64,000 bases of DNA from Schistosoma mansoni (taxonomy: Eukaryota; Platyhelminthes; Trematoda; Strigeidida; Schistosomatidae), in contig NC_031499.1 in assembly GCF_000237925.1 (NCBI RefSeq), positions 6,764,195-6,828,194 of the forward strand, read 5' to 3'. Position numbers and translations under genes: made by a program. Positions 25,701 to 37,700 of this stretch are shown here, piece after piece (the stretch's first letter is position 1; every line of letters starts with the position of its first letter). Under the pieces are notes generated by a model. It worked only from the letters and a program-made list of their open reading frames with translations. It did no database searches and was not told the DNA's origin.

Positions 25701-28700
25701 CTGAAGACAATTGGTGAACGGTTGCTCAACTTCGTGGATTGGTTGGAGTTAGACATTAACACCATCGGATGTCGGCTTAGTGGTCTATCGGTTAAGTGTT
25801 CTGGCGTGAGACTGGTAGGTCCTGGATTCGAAGCTCGCGAGGCGAGTTCGTGGACGCGCACTGCTGAAGAGTTCCATGATAGAACGAAACGGCCGTCAAG
25901 TAGTGTTTCCAGGTTTTCCATAGTGGTTTAGCTTCAATCGACTCACGCTTTCAACTATGATAACAATGAATAGTTTAAATGAGTGTCATAGTAAGTTGTG
26001 ATTAATATTACTCAATCAATTGACTTCATGAACTTGTCTTTTACAATATCCAGCCTCAAGATGCATTTCATGAAGTTTTCAGTGGATAACTGTAATCTAA
26101 GTAGCTGACTATATTAGAACTACCCAATATTCTATAAGAATTAGTGGATATATAATGGATTAACTGAAATTAAAAGTATAGATTCCAAATGGATTATAGT
26201 TCATTGGTCTAAAACTATTAACTTTCTCTCATAAACTTATTGATCATATGGTTGAAATCATGAGTCGATTGAAGCTAGACCACTATGGAAAAAACCTGAA
26301 AGCACTGGACGGCCGTTTCGTCTTATTGTGGGACTCCTCAGCAGTGCGCATCCACTATTTCAACTATAAAATTACTAAAATCTCCACAAAACCCCACTTC
26401 TGATTATTGATCATAGTTTGTGATCTTGTCTGAAATCACTGTTTCATCCTCTTGTTAAGGAGTACCAGTGCTAAGATAAAACAATGCTTCAGTAATTTGT
26501 AGTTTTCAGTGGTTTCACAATTAATTTCTTTTCATGTTGAAGTATGTCTTCAAAATATGGAGAATAATGTTTGTTAATTTATTATCGGTTGAATAACTCA
26601 CTGCATAATATTTTTCGACTATGACACTAAAAGTTGCATGATGTTCTAATCATATGACGAGTATGAGCTTGTTTAGCACAACAGAAACGCCTTGCTTGAT
26701 ATATTAAAAGGGTGATAAAGTGGAGCCATGTCTTCCTGCAGATGAAATCAAATCATCTAACATTTTACCAGTTTATGTGGTTGCAGATACTTGACAGGAG
26801 ACTCTGGGTGTGGGGTCAGTACTATTTGACACACGTCTCCAGGACGTACCTGTAATGTTGAGGTAACTGATGGACCCTAGTAGATGCGAACCTACATCAC
26901 CCAACTTTGCAGTTTGAAACGTGATTACTCAGCTACTGACGTTGCAACTAATTCCCGTTGGGACTAAAGTATTTCCAATTAATTAATCTCTGGTTGGTGA
27001 CCAATGTCATTTAAGTACAATATTTCTTCTCGACTACAAACATGATATCAAGTATCATTTATCCCTAGTTTAAGGATCAGACAAACATGACATTGGTTAC
27101 TATTGTTCAATGATTAATTAACCAAACTGAGTCAACAATGACTCATGATCTTAACTAAATAGAATTACTATAATCTCCACAAAACCTCCTTGTGATAATG
27201 ATCATATGCTCACTAGTGACTGGCTCCATGAATTAATTCCTGGAGTTCTAGTGAGAAGTCATGACCAGTGAAGCTAATCCATGTCAGGTAAAGACAGGTA
27301 TCTACGTCAGTACAATAGAAGTTGGTTGCGCGATTTCGTGGACCGGTTGAGGTTAGACATTAACACCGTTGGATGCCGACCGGCTCAGTGGTCTATCGGT
27401 TAAGGGCTCTGACGCGAGACTGGTATGTCCTGGGTTCGAATCTCGCGAGGCGGGATCGTGGATGCGCACTTCTGAAGAGTCCCACAATAAGACGAAATGG
27501 CCGTCAAACTGTGCTTCCAGGTTTTCCATAGTAGTCTAGCTTCAATTGACTGATGATTTCTACTCTATAAAAGTACTAAAATCTCCACAAAACCCCTTTG
27601 TGGTAATGAGACTTTATTTTACATAGTTAATAATCAGTATACTTGGGATTTCAAAGTATTGATGACTACATTACTACTATGAATATGATCTAATTTAAGG
27701 GGGAAATATAAGTGTCATTTTTGTTTTGAGTCATGAAAATACTTCTAAGGATCTTCAACGATATGTAATACTCTGGGGTTTGATAGAATGGACTAAAGAA
27801 ATATTCAATTAGAAAATGTAGTTACTACTGACTGTTTTGAAGAGTAAAACACGTAGGGACTATTACAGCATAAGTTCCATTTGAAATTGAACAAAGTTTG
27901 TTCAATGGACATATTAGATATTGAGATAGATTCATTTTATGTCGATATTCTATAATGTTCGTGATGTTATTTGATGTTTTGATCATTTCCTGAATTCTAA
28001 GTTTTCGTAATACTTAGAAACGTTTCAAGATCACAAGGGGGTTTTGTGGAGATTTTAGTACTTTTATAGAGTAGAAATCATCAGTCAATTGAAGCTAGAC
28101 TACTATGGAAAACCTGGAAGCACAGTTTGACGGCCATTTCGTCTTATTGTGGGACTCTTCAGAAGTGCGCATCCACGATCCCGCCTCGCGAGATTCGAAC
28201 CCAGGACATACCAGTCTCGCGTCAGAGCCCTTAACCGATAGACCACTGAGCCGGTCGGCATCCAACGGTGTTAATGTCTAACCTCAACCGGTCCACGAAA
28301 TCGCGCAACCAACTTCTATTGTACTGACGTAGATACCTGTCTTTACCTGACATGGATTAGCTTCACTGGTCATGACTTCTCACTAGAACTCCAGGAATTA
28401 ATTCATGGAGCCAGTCACTAGTGAGCATATGATCATTATCACAAGGAGGTTTTGTGGAGATTATAGTAATTCTATTTAGTTAAGATCATGAGTCAATTGA
28501 AGGTAGACTACCATGGAAGCTAACTTATTCTGAATAATCACTCTACATCAATTCTGATTGAATGCTCAGTATTAAACATTTTTTTAATGCTTCTATACTC
28601 TTAACCTATTGAATATAGTTTATTAGTTTCATGTTACAAAGTAGGCACTTAAACCTTGAGATTAAAATGGTTTCATATCTTCCTTTCTTTCTTCCTCTAC

Positions 28701-31700
28701 TATATCCTTATATAGAACCTTTCTTTTATATATTACCACCACTAAATTAACTATATCTATGAATTCTAACACCAAGGTTAAAATTTTCAATACAAATGTC
28801 AAGACAGTTCTACTGTATGGGGCGGACACCTGGAGAACTACGAAAGCAATTATCCAGAAGATACAAGTGTTTATTAACAGTTGTCTACGCAAGATGCTTT
28901 GGATCAGATGGCCAGACACTATCAGCAACAAGTTAATGTGAGAGACAACAAACCAGATTCCAGGGGAGGAAGAAATCAGGAAGAAGCATTGGAAGTGGAT
29001 AGGACACACTTTAAGGAAATCACTCAACTGCGTCACAAGACAAGACCTCACATGGAACCCTGAGGGCCAAAGGAGAAGAGGAAGACCAAAGAACACATTT
29101 CGCTGAGAAATGGAGACAGACATGAGAAGAATGAACAAAAGTTGGATAGAACTAGAAAGGAAGGCCCATGACAGAGTGGGTTGGAGAATGCTGATCGGCG
29201 GCCTATGCTCCATTGGGTATATTAGGCGTAAGTAAGTAAGTAAGTATGAATTCGGTGTTTGTCTTGTTATGGTTATGAGGTCAGGCAACTTGGACCGATG
29301 CATATATGTGCCTGGTCCTACGTTGTAGCTGACTGACTGACTGACTTGGTTAAGTGATCTATCATTATAAGTAAATATATATGGATGTTAGATGAGTAGA
29401 TAGATGAAAAGAAACTAAACATTTAGACTTCGGATGAGTTGATATTACTAAAACATTTCTGAAGAGTTGATACTTTGTATTATCCAATCTCATATATCAT
29501 CCTAACATTATTGACTTTAGTATTATCACTAAGCTATTCCAATTATTATCTTAATTCTAAATTAAAGTTGAGAATTAGATTGATTTAAGACCATGTGGTT
29601 GATTGATAGTTTTTTTTTCATATGCATCATAATGATAACAATGTTCATTACAATGTACTCTGTATTGATACATAACAATAATGAACATGTGATTGAAATG
29701 ATGAAAAAGTCTAGAGAATAGTTTACGTTCTGTATAATATAAGAGAATAAGTGAATACAGAATGATATCGAACAGTTTACATGATATACTGATCTTAATT
29801 AAATAACATTTAAAAGTTAGAAAGTAATCGGATAGTTGTTTCGTCCAAATCTCATTTGATTTATGCGATACCTGTGAAACTGCTCAGGTGCCCAAACTGA
29901 AGCGGGTGGTTTTTTTAGGGGGCCACACTCGGAGCATTTCACCTAAATGTCTGACTCAAAAGGCAGTGGAGCATCGTAAGCAGATGCAGTCCCATGGTAT
30001 CCGGTGACCAACGGTTGATTCATACGCCATTTGTTCCCACAGGATAATGGAACCGATGTGCCCCATTGGTTTGGAATCAAGGTTTCCCAACTTCTTTAGG
30101 TGAACGCACCGTGTCTACCAACCCGGTTAAAGCGCCGGACATTCGCTTTTCGTCCTCTCGATTTGGTAGACAACACCGGTGCCACGAGAAGGCAGTGAGT
30201 AGGACTTCCTTGCGAGACTCCTTATTATTGCCTACTAACAATTCTATCATAGATCGAACTCATGACCTTTAATTTTTATGAGGAGCCTTTAACCTTAGTT
30301 AATATCTAATCCTTTCGGATAAGAACAATGAACCCATCCTTATTAATAAAAACCAATTTCAATAAAAAGTCTGACTTACTGTGAAATATCCTAGTAAAAT
30401 ACTATTTAACAATGTACCAACAGCATAGTAGACACCAGTAAGTATACCTGGACAATTAAAATTAGGGAAACAATACATCATTATGCATATGTGTGTAAGA
30501 AACAAGCAAATTAAGAAACTAATGGGCCTGTTAATTATTATTTGCAAGATTTAGTATTCTTATCCAGATTGTATCGACATTTGGGTTGCTTGACCATATT
30601 GGGTAATAGAGAATTTTGGTTGCCTAGTGAATAACGAGTTGAATTTGGAAGTGATAAATACTAGGTTTGGGGTTAAGTGTGAATATCAACACTAGAATGT
30701 AGGCATCCAGTTAAGCAGTACCATATATGGACGAAATATGGGTCTCGGATTATACTGTTAGTTAGTATCTAAAGTATAAGCTATCCATCATTCGTAATAT
30801 TTATATTGACTAAAAGTAAAACTTCAGGGGGCATGTTTCGTCCTCATTGGGGCTCGTCAGCCGAATGCACCTGCATCTCAGTGTTGATTTACTTATAGAA
30901 ACTACAGCCTAGTACAGTTTACCTTGAACACACAACATGCTATCCACTGAGCTACGGAGTTCAGATCACCATTAATTTATTCAAAGGACATAATGTTTAC
31001 ATCCGTATTCGTATGAGTTTGAATTATCTCCCTGTAGATATTCAGGAATGGATTGTAATCAGTCTTTGTTGATATCAGACATCATTCCTAACATTGTTTA
31101 CTTTGTCTAATGATTATCACGTGATTCAATAATTATATAATAAACCGGTTTGAATACATTATTAACTTAAGATATTATTAGTTTAATCAATTAAATATTT
31201 ACTAAAATTGTTGTCATGTGCTCATTAGTGGTTAGCTTCCGGCGCTAATTGTCGGAATTCTAGTAAGAGGCCGTGGTCAGTGGAGTTCAACCGTGTAGGG
31301 TATGAGCCAACTAGACACCGAAGGCAATGATAAATGGTCGTGCAATAACATGGATTGATTGAAGTTAGACATTAACCTTGGGAAATGGAGTCCACTTCCA
31401 GAAAGGTCAACCGACTTCACCGGATAAGGCTTAACCAATCTTAACATGGCTAGAACACTGTACCATACGGAACTAGTTTATCTAAACAGATCACATAAAA
31501 TGTAGTTATAGCTTAAAATTGAATGGGATTGGAAATTTTTTAGGACTAAACAGAAATGAAAATGTTGAGAAACAAAATAACTAAGGAGGAGAAAACCATG
31601 GTAAATGAAGAGGTTGAATAAATATTTTCTGTACACAAAAGTTTGGTTTATCGATGTGTATAATTATGGTTTGTGTTGTATGTAGAAGACCGTTTATATA

Positions 31701-34700
31701 GTCTTATATTTATACAGAAAAGATGGAATATAGCTAACAATGAAATCCATCACGTGTATTCTTTCCTGTTTGAGAGGTATCTATCAAGGGTGTATCTTCA
31801 TCCTAGAGTTGATGTTCACTCCAATACGTTATCCACTTAGTTACTGAGTTCATAATAGATATTCATTTTTACAGTAGTTATAAATTTTAAAACATCGGTA
31901 AGTGCTCTGGCGCGAGATTGGTAGGTCCTGGGTTCAAATCTCGCGAGGTGGGATCGTGCATGCGCACTGATGAGGAGTCCCATAATAGGAAGAAACGGCC
32001 GTCTAGTGCTTCCAGGTTTTCCATGGTGGTCTAGTTTCAATTGACTCATGATTTCAACTATGAAAATACTGAAATCTCCACAAAACCCCTTCTGATTTTT
32101 AAACTGACCAACTATCATTTATTTGGTATTGATTTCAAATTTAACTGTTAAACTTTTGTATTAGTGTACAATGTTGAATGCAGAATAAATTGAGAAGAAA
32201 TAGTTTCTTTCATTTTTAGCTTGAAGCTATTTCATCATTCCATTAACATGATTCATAATATTAGAAGTTATATACGAAAGTGAAAAGCAAATGTCCGGAG
32301 CTTGAACCGGGCCAGTGGACACAGTGAGTCCACTTAGGGGAGTTGGAAAACCCTGATTTCCAAACCAATGGTTCACATGAGCTCCAGGATCCTGATGGAA
32401 CAAACGGCATATGAACCAATCATTGGTCACCATGGGACTATATCTCCTTACGATGCTCCACTGCCTTGTGGATCAGATCTTCAAGTCAAAGGTTCCGGGT
32501 GTGGCCCTCTAAGAAAACCACCTGCTTCAATCTGGGCATCTGGGTAGTATTATAACCCTCACACAATGAATATGAAATGACAATTAAAAAGAAAATCACT
32601 TCAAATATACTTACCATAACTGATAAACAATAAAACAAATGGAATATTTTTAAATAAACGTTTTAATGCAGCTGATATCTTCTCATTTCTAGGATGATTT
32701 TGTAATGATTGTTGCGAATAATCATCTATACTATTTATATCATTATTCTCATCAATATTGATAACAAAATTATTCATTATTGAATCATTCTTATCAGTTG
32801 TATTCTGTTTTGTTGATGATATGGAATATTCATTTGGACTAAGAGCTGGATATTGTTTATCACTTTCTAATGATTTAGTATAGAATTCTAAAACAAAAAG
32901 GAAGGATTAAATGAGAAAAAGAAGATGGTGGAGAAGATTTGTAGCTCAGGTGGATAATTTTGATGGAGTTTTGTTCTCTAACTCCACCTGTAGCTCTTAT
33001 AGAGTTACTGCCGGTCCAAAGCCCGCGTAAAGGAGGAGAGTTGGGCATGGAATTTGGGGCCCCCATCATGTGGAAAACTAACTCACTGAAGAAACTCTAA
33101 CCAGAACTGGTGGGCGGCCTATGCTCTTCCGCTAGAGGTAGCAGGCGTAAGTAAGTAAGTAAGTTTGTTCTCTGAGTTAGATGGTTTGATCGTGGAGCTT
33201 TCATCGTTCTTCTGAACGACATCATCAGCACAAAATTCTAATGGAAGTGAAGTATTCAACAGATTTAAGGTCAATAATAATCAATCAACATCGAGCTGTA
33301 CAGGACAAGCTATGAATCACACATATGAAGAAATTCAAACACCTCACTTCTACCCGAACTTTATGCTGATGATGTTATTCAGAAGAACGATGTAAGCTTC
33401 ACGACTAAACCATCCAGCTTAGAGAACAAAACTTCATCAAAAAAAAGAAAACCAAAACAATAAATTACCTTTATCAATATTGTTTTTCTTATCATGTAGA
33501 CCATTATTATTGATTACTGAATGGATACCATTTAAAGGTTTATCAATTGATAATTGATCATTGATTTGTAATTTATGATTAATTGATGAACCATTACGTT
33601 TATATTGTGCTAAACTTGGTTCCGTTTTAGGTTTTGCACGTAAACCTTCAATAAAATTAATTTGAAAAATAATAATTAATAATTAAATAAAATTTATAAT
33701 AAAACAAAAGTTTATTTCATATAAGGAGCGATTGAGCGTTCGCGCTCGAGACTGATAGATCCTGTGTTTGAAGCTAGCAAGGTAGGATCATAGATGCGCT
33801 CTGCTGAAGAGTCCCAAAATAGGAAGAAACGACCGTCCAGTACTTCCAGGTTTTCCACGAAGGTCTAGCTTCAATCGACTCATGATTTCAAGTATATAAA
33901 AATAAATTACTAAACTCTCCACAAAACTCCCGTCTGATCATTGGAAAATAGTTTAATTCAATAATTCGAACCTTATATTTAGAAATGTAAAATATGGCAT
34001 TTGAAGCGAAAGGTACTGGGTTCGAGTTCCTCCCAGAGTGAACATAAACTCTGAGGTGCAGGTATATCCAACAGACGAGTCCTAAATAGGACGAAACGCG
34101 CGTCAAACTAGATTTCACTGCTAGCCACTATTCATCTTTGTTCATTGGAAAATAGTTTGGTTCAATAATTCAAACCTTATATTTAGAAATGTAGAATACA
34201 AATTTTGGTGAGTTACGTAGAGTAGATTACTTACATGTCCAGAAATCAGAATCGATTGTGATATAATAGAATTCAATTAACCACTTAATTAAACTAAATA
34301 ATTAATGAATTAATTAACTAGAAAAGAAAGTATGACTACAAATGTCCTAAGTTTAAATTACATCATTCATAAAAGATATTTTCATTAGGTATTTAAAAGC
34401 ATTTAGAAGGATTCCCTTCTAGATCTAAGTTTCGTGTTATTTGGCGCTGAAATTTGTATCATCCCAGTCATACAGTCTGAGATATTATCACTGGAGTATC
34501 CATGACCTAGTTGACCTGAAGTATTTCACACGGATTGATTACTGTTTGTCTAGTCATTTATTGATGATTACAATATGTATCAGAAGGGGTTTTCGTGGAC
34601 ATTTCAGTATTTTCATAGTTGAAATCATGAGTCAATTGAAGCTAGATCACCATGGAAAACCAGGAAGTACTGGACGGTCGTTTCGTCCTATTGTGGGACT

Positions 34701-37700
34701 CCTCAGCAGAGCGCATCCTCGATCCCGCATCGCGAGATTCTAGCCCAGGACCTATCAGTTCCGCGCTCAAGCGCTTAACCACTAGACCACTGAGCCGGCA
34801 GCCAACGGTGTTAATGTCTAACTTTAACCGATCCACGAAATAGAGCGACACGTCCATATGAATTCCATGTTTTTTTGAGATGAATGCATATTTTCAACAA
34901 CTGTCCAGGGAAACCTAATTTTCAGTAGTTGTCGAAATAAGAACAGTTTGTGATGTTAAACTATGAAAACAATAATGGATAATTTCTACTTAGTGAAAAA
35001 TCTTTGCCTAAAAAGGTATTGTGTTAGATTTTATTCAGAAACTTTTTGGATTAGATGGCTTCATGGTATATTGCAAATTTCAACGTTATTCTCTCAAGTT
35101 TAAACACGTAACGCGGATCCTAAATCCTCTGTGTTTAACGTCTGTCTGGATTGTAGGTGTTGTAGGGTCTGTTACTATATCAAGCGCACATAGGTTATTC
35201 TAGGCTCTGGGCAAACACCAATCTTTTCATTCGTTACAAGCCGCATTTTGAGGCTGTCGCTTATTCGCTTATTAACCCTGACTGTTTTCTATATGATCGT
35301 CTGTGCTAATTGCTTAAACGCTTCATCACGTGCCTATAATTTATTTTTATCTGAATATAAACACTGTGAGTAACGCTTTAAGTCCGCCGGTAGCTCTTCT
35401 AGAGTTACTGCCGGTCCAAAGCCTGGGTAAAGGAAGAGTGTTGGGCATGGGGTTAGCGACCCCATCCCGTAGGAAACTAACACGTTAAAAAAACGTTAAC
35501 CAGAAAAAATAATTCGAGTAACGCTTTATCAAATAGGGTTAGTTCACATGCTTCCTCCGATTCATTTCGTTTCACTCTCTTCTCTTAGCTTCATTTTTCT
35601 GATCATCTGTCTGGATCAACGATTGTGTGAAATAAACGTATTCAAAATCCATTCTCGTATTTGACTTATTCAATTGCGTTATTGACTAACGTGATTTAAG
35701 TCGATTATTCTATACGAGGATAACTTGGATACATATATCAATAACAGACAGTTATTCAATCATCAAACGATCTAATTGGAGTCAGATAAAGAGCTACTTA
35801 AGTGTTCACTGTTGAGAAGTTCATGATTGCTCACAACATAAAACATTGGCATTGGCCTTGATTCCAAATTGAACTCATATCACATTACATTAAAGAATTG
35901 AAATGGTGGAGAAGATTTGTAGGTGAGGTTTCCTTTTTTTTAAAGGTTGGATGACTTAATCATAAAGCCTTTATTCTTCTTTTGAACAACATCATCATCA
36001 CAAACTTCAAGTTGAAGTGACGTATTAAAACTTCTACGTGTATAGCTGACACGTTCTCTTGCTATCTTGACTAGTCAGTGTTGACCTTTAACCTGTAATT
36101 GTCTGGATATCTATTTTGATTTTCCCATATTTTTTTTTGAAGCAATAACAGCTTCATTATTAGACGAACCAGTTCATAAAACGAAACTCCACCAAAACAA
36201 TTGAAAACAGGAAATTATTTGCTCATTCATACCGATGTGACACACACACACAGAGAGAGAGAGAGAGTAAATACTTATGACTCTTTATGGACAGCAAACT
36301 AAGTCAATCAGTCGTCAATCAAGAATAACTTGAAACTTAAACCATATGTTCAACTATCCAACTTATAACTAAAGCGTTATAAAGGTAACGAGATAGAACT
36401 GGGAGAACCAAAGTGTCAGCATTAATGGTAATAGGAAACTAAACAGTGAATACCATATAAAAACAATAAAAAGCGTTGAGATTCATTTTTGTATTGTTTG
36501 TGTGAATCTTCCTACTGATTATTGGTATACGTGCATACTGTGCGGATTGCCTAGATATTGTCTTAATTCACAAGCATAATAAGCAAAGACGGATAGTGAC
36601 TAGCAGTGGAACTGTGGAATGTGCGTTTCGTCTAATTTTAGATTTGTCAGCTGAATATACCTGCATCCTCGAGTTAATGTTAACTCTAAACTCAGTAGCT
36701 AAGTGGATAACAGTACTAGTGTTAAAAACCAGTATGAAGAATCAGAATTATGATTTACAATTGATGGTTAGGGTAAGGAATTAGATTTACGGTTTTCATC
36801 GTGAACTGACATCAGCTAAAACGTTATTTAGCCAAATGGATGAATGAATTTCCCACCAAAATCCAAGGTCTACTAACTTACACCTAACTGGTTAGTCCAT
36901 AAGTTATAGTTTCGCCATTTACATTAGTTTATTCTAGTCCGCAATACTGGTGATATTCTGTCAATCTCAGTTCTAGAAGATATCAGTCGTTTTCGGAAAA
37001 CTTCAGTGTCAGTGTATTTAACAGGAAAATTACATGATGTTAGTCCAAATATCACAGAGGTATAGATTTCTCAAAGATTGTACATACAGTATTCTAATAA
37101 ATACTGATCAAATGTTTCTACAAAATGTTTAAAACTATGTAATATGATGGATGTTAGTAGGTGTAGACTACCTGGTTGGGATTCGTGAGATGATAGCAAT
37201 CGATGGTTAGAAACCTTGAATGACATGGCTCAAAATCGTTTGCAATGGCGAAGGTGCATCCACTGTTTGTGTTCTGCCAAATTCTTATCTTCTGAATTCT
37301 CCATGTCTCTATCTCTTTTCTCTTTCCAAATTTATTTCATTGGATTATACTCCTTGAATAGCAACTTCAACCCTAAACTTTCACAATAATGCTTATGCTC
37401 TTACTACTTCTTCCATTATGGGATTTGAATCGACAACTGAATCTATGTGCTAATGTGGTATGGCAACTCGAACTGATGTACGTACGTATAAAGTTCTACG
37501 TTGTGACTAACTGACTGAATATGATGGATAACAGTTTGTATTTTAATGGATCTTGATCATGTCAGAATCGATCACAATGGCGTCGGTGTATACACTTTTT
37601 ATCTTCCCTTAAACCTTAAGATTAAAATTGCTTCATAACGTTCTTCCTTCATATACTATATCCTTATATACAACCTATCTTTTATATACTACCACCACTA

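Larger units (their letters stand above)
27137..28497. repeat. Large near-perfect inverted repeat of family A, 465-bp arms, 429-bp spacer
   Basis: 27137-27601 and 28031-28497 are reverse complements with only about one or two differences seen. They share private variants (ttaattcctggagttctag, gtcaaactgtgc), so one arm is a copy of the other. Confidence 0.95.

Noticed and set aside
28662-29303. 213-codon minus ORF
   Set aside because: Antisense of the nested E1/E2 LINE ends; no splice or homology support.
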